Of a stretch of DNA of 20,842 nt, positions 8,210 through 15,936 are shown piece after piece (positions within the stretch are counted from its first letter, which is position 1; every line of letters begins with the position of its first letter). The notes beneath the pieces were generated by a model, which saw nothing but the letters and a program-made list of their open reading frames with translations, was not told the origin of the DNA and searched no databases. The position numbers and the translations under genes are program-made. Source of the DNA: Bacteroidales bacterium (lineage in GTDB: Bacteria > Bacteroidota > Bacteroidia > Bacteroidales > P3); contig JALNVJ010000010.1 in the NCBI GenBank assembly GCA_023227645.1, forward strand, positions 1 through 20,842. The letters run 5' to 3'.

Positions 8210-9163
8210 ATGAGAATAGTCTTTTTTGGTACTCCTGATTTTGCAGTAACTTGTTTAGAATCTTTAATTAATAATGGATATGAAGTAGTTGGTGTGGTTA
8301 CTATGCCCGATAAGCCTTCTAATCGTGGTCATAAAATTAATTTTTCTGCCGTAAAACAATACGCATTAAATAATAATCTACAATTACTTCAACCAATAAA
8401 TCTCAAAGACCCAACGTTTCTTGAAGAGTTAAAATCACTTAAAGCGGATCTAAACATCGTAGTTGCTTTTAGAATGATGCCTAAAGATGTTTATGCAATG
8501 CCACCTATGGGGTCATTTAATCTCCATGCTTCGTTGCTTCCAAAATACAGAGGAGCTGCTCCAATTCATTGGGCTGTTATTAACGGAGAAAAAGAAACTG
8601 GATTAACTACATTTCTTCTAAATGATAAAATTGATGAAGGAGAGATTATTTTTCAGAAAAAAATTGCAATTGGAGAAAATGAAACAACAGGAGAGCTACA
8701 CGATAGAATGAAAGTTGAGGGAGGTAATTTAATACTTAAAACGGTTGATGCTCTTAAAAATGGAGATATTAAAACCTTTTCTCAAAACAAATTTGAAACT
8801 CAACCTAGTTTAGCTCCAAAAATTTATAAAGATACAACTATAATTCCTTGGCATAAAAAAGGGAAAGAAATACTAAATTTTGTTCGTGGTATGTGTCCAT
8901 ATCCTTGTGCTACTACTATTTTTTTTAATGAAAAAACACAAACGGACTTATTTTTGAAGGTTTATTGTGTTGAATTTCATGAATTATTACATGATAAAAA
9001 AATAGGTTTAGTTGAAGTAAATATAATGGTCGGATTTAGAGTATATTGTATTGATGGTTTTGTTAAAATACTTGATTTACAACAGAGTGGAAAAAAGAGG
9101 ATGAGTATTGAAGACTTTTTAAGAGGCAATAGATTGGAAAGCAGTTTTGTAGTCAAAAATTAA
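8210..9163 (+). CDS. fmt: methionyl-tRNA formyltransferase
   Basis: It formylates initiator Met-tRNA using 10-formyl-tetrahydrofolate, allowing fMet translation starts. The 317 residues begin MRIVFFGTPDFA, the canonical Rossmann start. The loop MPDKPSNRG (32-40) follows. The catalytic segment FNLHASLLPKYRGAAPIHW (103-121) carries N104 and H106, and D142 lies in KIDEGEI (140-146); these correspond to the Asn-His-Asp triad of the E. coli enzyme. The C-terminal OB-like tRNA-binding domain spans about 208-317. It is adjacent to ribH rather than the more familiar def partner. The gene ends 86 bp before HU, and the HU promoter lies in that gap. Confidence 0.96.
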   Translation: MRIVFFGTPDFAVTCLESLINNGYEVVGVVTMPDKPSNRGHKINFSAVKQYALNNNLQLLQPINLKDPTFLEELKSLKADLNIVVAFRMMPKDVYAMPPMGSFNLHASLLPKYRGAAPIHWAVINGEKETGLTTFLLNDKIDEGEIIFQKKIAIGENETTGELHDRMKVEGGNLILKTVDALKNGDIKTFSQNKFETQPSLAPKIYKDTTIIPWHKKGKEILNFVRGMCPYPCATTIFFNEKTQTDLFLKVYCVEFHELLHDKKIGLVEVNIMVGFRVYCIDGFVKILDLQQSGKKRMSIEDFLRGNRLESSFVVKN

Positions 9164-9211
9164 AATTATAGTTTTTTTGTAAAAAAAGTATACAACTTTC
9201 GAAAAATTTAT

Positions 9212-9219
9212 TACATTTG
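9212..9219 (+). promoter_or_regulatory. Bacteroidota -7 box for HU gene
   Basis: TACATTTG is a full match to TAnnTTTG. No good -33 TTTG sits 19-21 bases upstream. The predicted RNA start near 9226 leaves a leader of about 24 bases before the ATG at 9250. HU genes are usually strongly expressed, which fits a dedicated promoter and terminator. Confidence 0.6.
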
Positions 9220-9249
9220 CAGGACTAACCATTTAAAAATTTATTTGAT

Positions 9250-9531
9250 ATGACAAAAAAAGATTTTATCCATTTAATGTCTGCAAAAGCAGATTTGAAT
9301 TTAAAACAAACAGGTGCAGCTTATGAAGCTTTTCTAAATGTTATGGAAGAGAAATTAAAATTAGGCGAAAAAGTTAGTTTTATTGGTTTTGGTTCATTCT
9401 CTGTTATTGACAAACCAGCTCGCACAGCTCGTAATCCAAGAACAGGAAAAGCAATTAAGGTTGCTGCAAAAAAAGTTGTTAAATTTAAACCAGGTTCTGG
9501 TCTAAAAGACATTAAGAAAGGTAAAAAATAA
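9250..9531 (+). CDS. hup: HU-family nucleoid DNA-binding protein
   Basis: A small, basic, dimeric architectural protein that bends and compacts DNA. The 93 residues have the alpha-helical dimer part (1-41) and the beta-arm signature GFGSFSVIDKPARTARNPRT (46-65), with the arm-tip proline in RNPRTG. A lysine-rich tail (KDIKKGKK) extends it slightly. Length is normal. It is a single-gene transcription unit: TACATTTG box upstream, hairpin plus T-tract downstream. Sequence alone does not separate HU from an IHF-like subunit in this phylum; HU is the usual name for this form. The symbol is generic. Confidence 0.94.
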   Translation: MTKKDFIHLMSAKADLNLKQTGAAYEAFLNVMEEKLKLGEKVSFIGFGSFSVIDKPARTARNPRTGKAIKVAAKKVVKFKPGSGLKDIKKGKK

Positions 9532-9551
9532 ATTATTATTTTTTTACCTTC

Positions 9552-9588
9552 AAGCATCTTAAGTCAATCGATCTAAGATGCTTTTTTT
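9552..9588 (+). terminator. intrinsic terminator after HU gene
   Basis: AAGCATCTTA (9552-9561) pairs perfectly with TAAGATGCTT (9574-9583) around a 12-base loop and runs into a T7 tract (9582-9588). It starts 20 bp after the HU stop codon and is the clearest gene-associated terminator in the window. Confidence 0.85.
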
Positions 9589-9673
9589 ATGCCCAATAAG
9601 CATTAGAATTTTAGAAAGGAAAACAAAGAAAGGAAAATTGTGAATAAAGACACAGAGTTTTGATTAGAATTAG

Positions 9674-9681
9674 TATTTTTG
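9674..9681 (+). promoter_or_regulatory. Bacteroidota -7 box upstream of the 9775 operon
   Basis: TATTTTTG matches TAnnTTTG; no good -33 element at the normal distance. The leader to ATG 9775 would be about 87 bases, longer than the roughly 24 bases seen at manC, the M23 gene and HU. A closer undetected promoter is possible. Confidence 0.4.
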
Positions 9682-9774
9682 CAATATATTTACTTTTTTA
9701 GAGTTTAAGTTTGTTGTTATAACTATTGGACAAAAAAGTTATTTATAGATATAATGTTACTAATTGGATAATAT

Positions 9775-10491
9775 ATGAATTACAGAAATTTTAAAATACT
9801 AGCATTTGCTTTGATTCTCTTTTTACTTTCTTCTCCTCTAAAGGCTCAAATATTTAAAGGAATGGTTATTGGAGGTGTTAACTTGTCTCAAATGAATGGA
9901 GACCAGGTTTTTGGTTATAATAAAGTTGGTCTAAATACTGGGATAGGAGTAATGGCTCCTCTAAATAATACAAGGAATTTTTTGATAAGTATGGAAGTTC
10001 TCTATAATGAACTTGGGGCAAAAGAATCAGGAGATCCATTTAAATATAATACCAAGATCCAATATGTTTCTATTCCACTATTATTTCTTTATGAAGATAA
10101 ATTTGGTGGATGGACCTTTGGAACAGGACTTCAGTATTCAAGATTAATTGATGTAAAAGAAGATTGGGGACTGCCTAATACTCCAATTAAATATATGGAT
10201 AGTCCTGTTATGTCAACAGTTAAAGATTTTAATAGAGATGATTTTTCTTTTCTTTTTGATATTAGATTTAGAATTTGGGAAAGATTAAAATTAAATTTCA
10301 GATACCAATATTCAATTCTTTCCATTAGAAAAGATGTTACTTATTCAAATAGTTTTCCTTCTGATTCTCCAGATTATAAGTCTTGGCAAAGAGATTTTTA
10401 TCATAATGTTTTAACTCTTAGACTTATTTATGTGATTAATGAACGTTCTACTAAAGACCTTGACAGAAATATTAATCGTCAGATATATTAA
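9775..10491 (+). CDS. outer-membrane beta-barrel protein, PorT-like (PF13568 type)
   Basis: A 238-residue exported protein. The signal peptide MNYRNFKILAFALILFLLSSPLKA (1-24) is followed by a typical beta-barrel opening, GMVIGGVNLSQMNGDQVFGY (29-48), as in the 'outer membrane protein beta-barrel domain' family that includes PorT of the type IX secretion field. Alternating-strand segments follow (FLISMEVLYNELGAKESG, YVSIPLLFLYEDKFGGWTFGTGLQYS, FSFLFDIRFRIWERLKLNFRYQYS, NVLTLRLIYVI). The PorT name is a family-level resemblance only; this fold is shared by many unrelated barrels. The ATG is the first in the frame after the promoter region. coaD follows by 12 bp, so it leads a four-gene run. Role and substrate unknown. 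Confidence 0.8.
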   Translation: MNYRNFKILAFALILFLLSSPLKAQIFKGMVIGGVNLSQMNGDQVFGYNKVGLNTGIGVMAPLNNTRNFLISMEVLYNELGAKESGDPFKYNTKIQYVSIPLLFLYEDKFGGWTFGTGLQYSRLIDVKEDWGLPNTPIKYMDSPVMSTVKDFNRDDFSFLFDIRFRIWERLKLNFRYQYSILSIRKDVTYSNSFPSDSPDYKSWQRDFYHNVLTLRLIYVINERSTKDLDRNINRQIY

Positions 10492-10503
10492 TCTTTAAAT
10501 AAA

Positions 10504-10986
10504 ATGAATAGTAAACGAGTAGCAATATTCCCAGGTTCTTTTGATCCAATAACTAAAGGACATGAATCTGTTGTTTTAAGAGCCTTAACTTTATTTGATG
10601 ATGTAATTATTGCTATTGGAGAGAATAGCTCTAAAAAAGGCTTCTTTCCAATACAGCAACGCTTAAGTTGGATAAGAAAGACCTTTGAAGATTATCCAAA
10701 TGTTAAAGTTGAAGCATTTTCTTCACTTCTTGTTGATTTTTGTAAGGAAAAACAAGCAAAATATATTCTAAGGGGATTAAGAAATTCTATTGATTTTCAA
10801 TATGAAAGAAATATTGCATTGATTAATCAAGAGTTAAATTCAGATATAGAAACAATATTCCTTCTTACAAAACCTGAAGATACAGCAATTAGTTCTTCAT
10901 TTGTTAGAGAAATATTATTATTTGGAGGAGATGTGACTAAGTTTATTCCTTCAAAAATCACTATAGAACCTATTAAATATTTATAA
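10504..10986 (+). CDS. coaD: phosphopantetheine adenylyltransferase
   Basis: Penultimate step of coenzyme A synthesis: 4'-phosphopantetheine plus ATP to dephospho-CoA. At 160 residues it has the normal length. The nucleotidyltransferase motif GSFDPITKGH (11-20) contains the conserved T/K-x-GH end. RGLRN (90-94) and ISSSFVRE (129-136) are the other ATP- and substrate-binding signatures. It lies between the PorT-like barrel gene (12 bp upstream) and the flavin-reductase-like gene (4 bp downstream), so it is read as part of that operon; the mix of functions looks like simple co-transcription rather than a pathway. Confidence 0.95.
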   Translation: MNSKRVAIFPGSFDPITKGHESVVLRALTLFDDVIIAIGENSSKKGFFPIQQRLSWIRKTFEDYPNVKVEAFSSLLVDFCKEKQAKYILRGLRNSIDFQYERNIALINQELNSDIETIFLLTKPEDTAISSSFVREILLFGGDVTKFIPSKITIEPIKYL

Positions 10987-10990
10987 TTAA

Positions 10991-11569
10991 ATGTCAAAAA
11001 TTAATTTCAAACCAGGAACAATGATATATCCACTACCAGCACTAATGGTTAGCTGTGGTGAAACACCTGAGGAATATAACATTATTACAGTTTCTTGGGT
11101 AGGTACAATTTGTACTGACCCTCCAATGTGTTATATCTCAGTTCGTAAATCAAGACATTCTCATGCAATTATTTCAAGAACAAAATCATTTGTATTAAAT
11201 TTAACAACCAAAGACCTTGCAAGAGTAACAGATTGGTCGGGAGTTAGGTCGGGAGAGAATTATAATAAATTTATTGAAACAGGGTTAACCCCAATTCCTG
11301 CTCAAAAGATTAAGGCTCCCATAATAGATGAAAGTCCTCTTTGTATTGAATGTGAAGTGGTTGAAATAAAAGAATTGGGTTCTCATGATATGTTTATAGC
11401 AAATGTTGTCAATGTTTCTGCTGATGAAAAATATATTAACCCAGAAACCGATAGTTTTGAATTAGAAAAAGCAAACTTATTAGCATATTCGCATGGAAAG
11501 TATTATGCCTTAGGGGAGAAATTAGGTTTTTTTGGATATTCTGTTGAAAAAAAGAAAAGAAAAAAATAG
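10991..11569 (+). CDS. flavin reductase family / flavoredoxin-like FMN-binding protein
   Basis: A 192-residue cytoplasmic protein of the FMN-binding split-barrel (flavin reductase-like, PF01613) type. Visible are KPGTMIYPLPALMVSC (7-22), the conserved stretch ITVSWVGTICTDPPMCYISV (32-51), and SHAIISRTKSFVLNL (56-70). VTDWSGVRSGENYNKF follows at about 79-94. Family members bind FMN and act as NAD(P)H:flavin oxidoreductases or electron-transfer proteins; the C-x-DPPM form with an extra cysteine resembles archaeal/anaerobe flavoredoxins. The physiological partner cannot be deduced. It starts 4 bp after coaD and ends 17 bp before xerD. The lysine-rich C-terminus (EKKKRKK) is probably disordered. 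Confidence 0.85.
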   Translation: MSKINFKPGTMIYPLPALMVSCGETPEEYNIITVSWVGTICTDPPMCYISVRKSRHSHAIISRTKSFVLNLTTKDLARVTDWSGVRSGENYNKFIETGLTPIPAQKIKAPIIDESPLCIECEVVEIKELGSHDMFIANVVNVSADEKYINPETDSFELEKANLLAYSHGKYYALGEKLGFFGYSVEKKKRKK

Positions 11570-11586
11570 TATTTTGTTTATAATGA

Positions 11587-12522
11587 ATGTGGAATAGTTA
11601 TTTAAAAGGTTTTAAGTCTTACCTATTACTAGAAAGAGGTTTATCTGAAAACACAAAAGAAGCATACTTTAGGGATTGTAATCGCCTATTTTCTTTTATG
11701 GAAGATAATCTTCCGAATATTAATATTCAAACCTTAAAGTATGTTCATCTTCAAAAATTTATTCAATCCTTACAATCTTCAAAGATGGATAAAGAAACTA
11801 AACTTCTAAAAATTAGTTCTCAAAAAAGATTGATTTCAGGAATAAGATCATTTTACAAATATCTATTGATTGAAGATATTATTGATAATGACCCTACGGA
11901 GCTTATTGAATTACCCCGATTAGATAGTAAATTGCCAGTTGTATTATCAAATGATGAAATTATTAAAATGATAAATTCAATAGATAAATCAACATATAAA
12001 GGGGCTTGGATGAATTTAATGATAGAGGTTTTATATGGTGCAGGATTGAGGATATCTGAACTGTTGAACTTAAAGATAAATGATATTTATAAAAGCCAGC
12101 AATTAATTAAAGTTATTGGAAAAGGGGATAAGGAGAGATGGATCCCATTAAATAAAATAGCATTAAAACAAATTGAATTATTTATAAATAATTCTCGCTC
12201 GCAAATTAAGCCCACTAAGAGCTCTGAACAATTTATATTTTTAAACCAAAGAGGAGGTAAGCTGTCAAGAATATCTGCTTTTAAGGCCATAAAAGAAGTT
12301 GCCATTAATGCAGGAATTGAAAAGAATATTCATCCACATACCTTTAGACATAGTTTTGCAACAGAGTTAATATTGGCAGGAGCAGATATTATGGTTGTAA
12401 GAGAATTAATGGGGCATGTAAGTATTCGTTCAACAGAAATTTACACCCATTTAAATGTAAGGCATCTTAAAGAAACATTATTACTATATCATCCACTTTA
12501 TAACCAAAATATAAAAAAATAA
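11587..12522 (+). CDS. xerD: site-specific tyrosine recombinase XerD
   Basis: The recombinase that, with XerC, resolves chromosome dimers at dif. At 311 residues it is the usual size for Xer. The N-terminal SAM-like core-binding domain (about 1-100) has LLERGLSENTKEAY. The catalytic domain has the full R-K-H-R-H-Y set: R155 (GAGLRISELL), K179 (VIGKGDKER), H251 and R254 (HPHTFRHSF), H277 (LMGHVS) and nucleophile Y286 (EIYTHL), each seven positions after the E. coli XerD residues. The upstream ATG at 11583 stops after four codons, so 11587 is the start. It closes the operon with coaD and the flavin-reductase gene. Its housekeeping neighbours and lack of att or mobile genes argue against a phage integrase. 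XerD rather than XerC is my preferred label, less certain than the family. Confidence 0.87.
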   Translation: MWNSYLKGFKSYLLLERGLSENTKEAYFRDCNRLFSFMEDNLPNINIQTLKYVHLQKFIQSLQSSKMDKETKLLKISSQKRLISGIRSFYKYLLIEDIIDNDPTELIELPRLDSKLPVVLSNDEIIKMINSIDKSTYKGAWMNLMIEVLYGAGLRISELLNLKINDIYKSQQLIKVIGKGDKERWIPLNKIALKQIELFINNSRSQIKPTKSSEQFIFLNQRGGKLSRISAFKAIKEVAINAGIEKNIHPHTFRHSFATELILAGADIMVVRELMGHVSIRSTEIYTHLNVRHLKETLLLYHPLYNQNIKK

Positions 12523-12524
12523 GA

Positions 12525-13121
12525 CTAAACTTTCTTTTTAGAACCTTTTTTATCAATTTCAAAACATCCAACAGATATTTTTCTTGTAGAGATATCAATT
12601 ATATCATATTCTATATAGCAGCCATAATAATTACTATTCCACTCCTCATAACAATTATATATATCAGCTCCATATTTCTCAAAATCATCCATAAACCTAT
12701 CTTCATCCCTATAAGTTTTTGAAATATTGTCTAAGAAAACAATTTCACCAATATAATATCTTGAATAATTAAGGTTAAAAGCAGTATTATGCCATTTCCC
12801 AAATCTATCTAATGCATATGTAGGTTTATTAGTATAGTATTCAAATTTTGATTCAATAATTTTATTATAATTATTATAAATTAGAATATAGAAAAAGGAA
12901 CCATCATTATTTGCTAGTTTTACAATTCCATTTGAATTTGATATAACGTAAAGGTCTTGTTTTTCCAACCTATCTATAACTTCAGAAATATTATCTCCAT
13001 TATAGGCTTGTAGTTCAGATATTTTTGAATCTAAATCCTCAGTATCGTAATCCTCATACTTACATGCAGAAAATAAAAATAAAATAAACATTGGTAAAAA
13101 TAATAAACTAATTTTCTTCAT
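12525..13121 (-). CDS. hypothetical lipoprotein, no recognised domain
   Basis: A 198-residue protein with a clear lipoprotein signal, MKKISLLFLPMFILFLFSAC, lipobox ending S18-A19-C20. After the cysteine the segment KYEDYDTEDLDSKISELQAY is acidic and probably helical. The rest is rich in tyrosine, asparagine and aspartate (YYTNKPTYALDRFGKWHN, YNCYEEWNSNYYGCYIEYD), suggesting a small mixed alpha/beta periplasmic or surface domain. I do not recognise a family. Only two bases separate its stop from the xerD stop, so the two transcripts converge with no room for a terminator. It has its own box at 13163-13170 and stands alone on its strand between two plus-strand operons. It may be a lineage-specific insertion. 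Confidence 0.72.
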   Translation of the reverse strand: MKKISLLFLPMFILFLFSACKYEDYDTEDLDSKISELQAYNGDNISEVIDRLEKQDLYVISNSNGIVKLANNDGSFFYILIYNNYNKIIESKFEYYTNKPTYALDRFGKWHNTAFNLNYSRYYIGEIVFLDNISKTYRDEDRFMDDFEKYGADIYNCYEEWNSNYYGCYIEYDIIDISTRKISVGCFEIDKKGSKKKV

Positions 13122-13162
13122 TTTGATATGATTTAAGTTGATATTTAGGTATTAATTATCTG

Positions 13163-13170
13163 CAAAAGTA
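13163..13170 (-). promoter_or_regulatory. Bacteroidota -7 box for the 13121-12525 lipoprotein gene
   Basis: On the minus strand it reads TACTTTTG, matching TAnnTTTG. The RNA start would be near 13156, about 35 bases before the ATG at 13121. It is divergent from the 13211 box, 40 bp away, so the two promoters may compete. Confidence 0.45.
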
Positions 13171-13210
13171 AAAAAAATCTTATTCATATATAGAATATAG
13201 AAAAAAAATG

Positions 13211-13218
13211 TATCTTTG
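13211..13218 (+). promoter_or_regulatory. Bacteroidota -7 box for DUF177-rpmF-plsX-fabH operon
   Basis: TATCTTTG is a full match to TAnnTTTG, followed by CAAG. The -33 region is AT-rich without TTTG. RNA would start near 13225, leaving about 39 bases to the ATG at 13264. Confidence 0.6.
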
Positions 13219-13263
13219 CAAGCTCAAAACGTATAGAACAATAAGGTTATAGAAAAGGATATA

Positions 13264-13761
13264 ATGGATTATTCAATTAGTTTTACGCCACTTACACTTG
13301 GTGAACATAGATTTGATTTTGAAGTAGATAAGTCCTTATTTGATAATTTTGAGAATGAAGATATTTTAGGAGCAAACATTACTTTAAAAGTTAATTTACT
13401 GAAGGAAGAAAGAATGTTGACTTTAAATTTTCAATTTAATGGAGTTTTAAATGTTTTGTGTGATAGATGTTTAGACCCATTAGAAATAAACATAAAAGGT
13501 GAAAATACTTTGTTTATAAAATTTGGTGAAGAGTATCTTGAAGAAGATGATGATGTAATAGTTATCTCTAATAAAGAGCATAAAATTGATCTTTCACAGC
13601 ATATATATGAATACATCTTATTACAAAAACCTATGAAATGTGTACATGAAATAAGTAAATGTAATAGTGATATTGTAGAAAGAATCAATAAAAAAAAAGA
13701 AGATAATGATAAAAGTATAGATCCACGTTGGTCTGCACTAAAGAATATAAAATTTGAATAA
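13264..13761 (+). CDS. DUF177 (YceD-like) protein, putative 23S rRNA accumulation factor
   Basis: A 165-residue protein of the YceD/DUF177 family, which is nearly always encoded immediately before rpmF and is linked to 23S rRNA accumulation and large-subunit assembly in other bacteria and plastids. The hallmark C-x2-C is present at C66/C69 (LNVLCDRCLDPLE), followed by the usual beta-rich FIKFGEE stretch, acidic loop (92-98) and the C-terminal DPRWSALKNI (153-162). Two further cysteines and a histidine (C126, H128, C133 in KCVHEISKC) could complete a zinc site with the first pair; that is inference. The rpmF start is 22 bp downstream. Ribosome role is by family and neighbourhood, not from the sequence. 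Confidence 0.9.
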   Translation: MDYSISFTPLTLGEHRFDFEVDKSLFDNFENEDILGANITLKVNLLKEERMLTLNFQFNGVLNVLCDRCLDPLEINIKGENTLFIKFGEEYLEEDDDVIVISNKEHKIDLSQHIYEYILLQKPMKCVHEISKCNSDIVERINKKKEDNDKSIDPRWSALKNIKFE

Positions 13762-13783
13762 TAACATTTTAAAATAATAAAAA

Positions 13784-13969
13784 ATGCCAAATCCAAAACA
13801 CAGATTCTCTCAAACGAGATCAGCAAAAAGAAGAACACACCATAAGGTTGAATCAGTACAACTTTCAACTTGTAGCAACTGTGGGATATCTGTTGTATAT
13901 CACAGAGTTTGCCCTGAATGTGGATACTACAAAGGAAAATTAGCAATAGATAAAGGAGCAACAGCATAA
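13784..13969 (+). CDS. rpmF: 50S ribosomal protein L32
   Basis: A small ribosomal protein of the large subunit. The 61 residues start MPNPKHRFSQTRSAKRRTHH, the canonical L32 opening, and carry a complete zinc ribbon, C30-x2-C33 and C43-x2-C46, so this is the zinc-containing (C+) form and not a zinc-starvation paralogue. A short hydrophilic tail follows (KLAIDKGATA). It sits between the DUF177 gene (22 bp) and plsX (17 bp), the widely conserved order that couples ribosome production to fatty-acid synthesis. Confidence 0.97.
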   Translation: MPNPKHRFSQTRSAKRRTHHKVESVQLSTCSNCGISVVYHRVCPECGYYKGKLAIDKGATA

Positions 13970-13986
13970 TCTAAATCTTCTTTATT

Positions 13987-14934
13987 ATGAGGATAGGATT
14001 AGATGCAATGGGAGGAGATTTTGCTCCCAAGGTTGCAATATTAGGAGCTGTACTTGCTCAAAAAGAATTATCTGAACAAGATAGAATAGTTCTTTTTGGC
14101 AATAAAGATGTGATTATTGAACATCTTAATTCTAATGGTGCTTCAGTTGATGATTTTGATATTGTTGATGCAAGAGAAGTGATTGATATGCACGATAAAC
14201 CAATTCGTGCAATTCAGAACAAACCAAATTCTTCAATAGCTATCGGATTTAATTATCTAAAAGAAGGGAAAATTGACACTTTTGCTAGTGCTGGCAACAC
14301 AGGTGTAATGTTAGTTGGAACTATGTATAGTGTTGGAGTCTTGGAAGGGATTATTCGTCCTTGTCTTGCTGCATTATTACCTAAACAAAATGGCGGTTTA
14401 ACTGTCTTGGTTGATGTTGGTGTAAATCCTGATGCTAAACCAGAACAGATTTATCAATTTGGTGTTTTAGGTAGTTTCTATGCTAAGTATGCACTTAATG
14501 TTGAAAATCCAAAGGTAGGGCTATTGAATATTGGAGAAGAAGATGAAAAAGGAAATGTTCAATCTCAAGCTGCAATTCAATTAATGAAAGGTTCAAAAGA
14601 CTTTAATTTTGTTGGTAATGCTGAACCGATGGAAATTTTTAATGACAATTTTGATGTTATTGTTTGTGATGGTTTTGTAGGAAACTTAATTATGAAACAC
14701 ACCGAAGCCTTTGCAAAAATAATGGTTAAAGGTGGAATAATAAATGACTTCATTAAAAATTGTAATTACGAAATTTACGGGGGACTACCTCTTCTTGGAG
14801 CTAATGGAGTTGTGATAATAGGTCATGGAGTGTCAAACGAAAGAGCTATTAAAACAATAATAATTCAATCAAAAACCATTTATAATTCAAATATAAATGA
14901 ACATATAGATAAGGTTTTAAAAAACAGAATCTAA
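13987..14934 (+). CDS. plsX: phosphate acyltransferase PlsX
   Basis: It converts acyl-ACP and phosphate to acyl-phosphate, the donor for PlsY in the first step of phospholipid synthesis; peripheral on the inner membrane. The 315 residues open with MRIGLDAMGGDFAP (1-14), the family signature. The conserved segments SAGNTGVMLVGTM, RPCLAALLPKQ, LVDVGVNPDAKPEQIYQFG, LLNIGEEDEKGN and VCDGFVGNLIMKHTE follow. Length is at the short end of the normal range. It lies 17 bp after rpmF and 12 bp before fabH, in the classical rpmF-plsX-fabH order, so both the phospholipid and fatty-acid entry enzymes share one transcript. Confidence 0.96.
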   Translation: MRIGLDAMGGDFAPKVAILGAVLAQKELSEQDRIVLFGNKDVIIEHLNSNGASVDDFDIVDAREVIDMHDKPIRAIQNKPNSSIAIGFNYLKEGKIDTFASAGNTGVMLVGTMYSVGVLEGIIRPCLAALLPKQNGGLTVLVDVGVNPDAKPEQIYQFGVLGSFYAKYALNVENPKVGLLNIGEEDEKGNVQSQAAIQLMKGSKDFNFVGNAEPMEIFNDNFDVIVCDGFVGNLIMKHTEAFAKIMVKGGIINDFIKNCNYEIYGGLPLLGANGVVIIGHGVSNERAIKTIIIQSKTIYNSNINEHIDKVLKNRI

Positions 14935-14946
14935 ATTATTTGTAAT

Positions 14947-15936
14947 ATGACAAAAATAAGAGCTGCAATTACTGCAGTTGAAGGATACTTACCAGAATAT
15001 ATTCTAACAAACGAAGAGTTAAGTGAGATGGTCGATACTACTGATGAGTGGATAATGACCCGAATAGGTATAAAAGAACGTCGTATATTAAAAGGAAAAG
15101 GTAAGGGATCATCAGATTTAGGGGAAGTTGTTGTAAAAAATATACTTAAAAAGAAAAATATTGACCCGTCTGAAATAGAACTTCTGATTTGCTGTACAGT
15201 TACTCCAGATATGTTATTTCCTGCAACTGCAAATATTATTGCAGATAAATGCGGAATAAAAAATGGATTTGGTTTTGATATTAATGCTGGTTGTTCAGGT
15301 TTTATTAATGGACTAACAACCGCTGCAAAATATATTGAAAGTGGTTTTGTTAAGAAAGTCATAGTTGTTGGAGCAGAAAAAATGTCAACAATTGTAGATT
15401 ATACTGATAGATCTACGTGTCCAATTTTTGGAGATGGTGCAGGTGCTATCTTACTAGAAGCAACTGAAGAAGAGGTTGGTTTTATGGATGCTATTCTTTG
15501 TGCTGATGGTGTTGGTAAACAACATCTTCATCAAAAAGCGGGAGGAAGTGTTAACCCACCAACTCATGAAACAATAGATAATAAAGAACATTTTATCTAT
15601 CAAGAAGGTCAACAAGTTTTTAAATGGGCTGTTACCAAAATGGCTGAGGCTACCGAGGAATTGATGAAGAAAAATAATTTAATCTCAGATAATATTTCAT
15701 ATCTTCTTCCTCATCAGGCAAATTTAAGAATTATTACTGCCACTGGAGATAGATTAGGGTTAGACCCGAAAAAAGTATTGATAAATATAGAAAAATACGG
15801 TAATACCACTTCTGCAACAATCCCATTATTAATGTGGGAAAATCAAGATAAATTCAAAAAAGGGGATAACTTAATACTTACAGCCTTTGGAGCCGGATTT
15901 ACTTGGGGAGCAATTTGGATAAAATGGGCAATCTAA
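14947..15936 (+). CDS. fabH: 3-oxoacyl-ACP synthase III
   Basis: This enzyme starts fatty-acid chains by condensing an acyl-CoA with malonyl-ACP. At 329 residues it has the expected length. The thiolase-fold active site is complete: C116 (NAGCSGF), H256 (LLPHQANLRI) and N286 (KYGNTTSATIP). The dimer/CoA region TTDEWIMTRIGIKERR (31-46) is also typical. The C-terminal GAGFTWGA is the usual end. Primer choice (acetyl versus branched-chain acyl-CoA) cannot be read from this; Bacteroidota often use branched primers. Its last 13 bases overlap the start of the downstream metallo-hydrolase gene. Confidence 0.96.
   Translation: MTKIRAAITAVEGYLPEYILTNEELSEMVDTTDEWIMTRIGIKERRILKGKGKGSSDLGEVVVKNILKKKNIDPSEIELLICCTVTPDMLFPATANIIADKCGIKNGFGFDINAGCSGFINGLTTAAKYIESGFVKKVIVVGAEKMSTIVDYTDRSTCPIFGDGAGAILLEATEEEVGFMDAILCADGVGKQHLHQKAGGSVNPPTHETIDNKEHFIYQEGQQVFKWAVTKMAEATEELMKKNNLISDNISYLLPHQANLRIITATGDRLGLDPKKVLINIEKYGNTTSATIPLLMWENQDKFKKGDNLILTAFGAGFTWGAIWIKWAI

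Noticed and set aside
11587..12522. Tyrosine recombinase as sign of an integrated element
   Set aside because: Length and motifs are those of housekeeping XerD, neighbours are core genes, and no att-like repeats or phage genes are present.
13431..13967. 178-codon minus-strand ORF across the DUF177 and rpmF genes
   Set aside because: Opposite-strand shadow of two well-supported conserved genes; its translation is low-complexity Leu/Ser/Ile.
14931..15362. 143-codon minus-strand ORF opposite fabH
   Set aside because: Shadow of fabH, whose active-site residues are all in place on the plus strand.
15903..15923. TTG start for the MBL gene
   Set aside because: It would add seven residues within fabH with no homology value; the ATG at 15924 is close to the first conserved strand.
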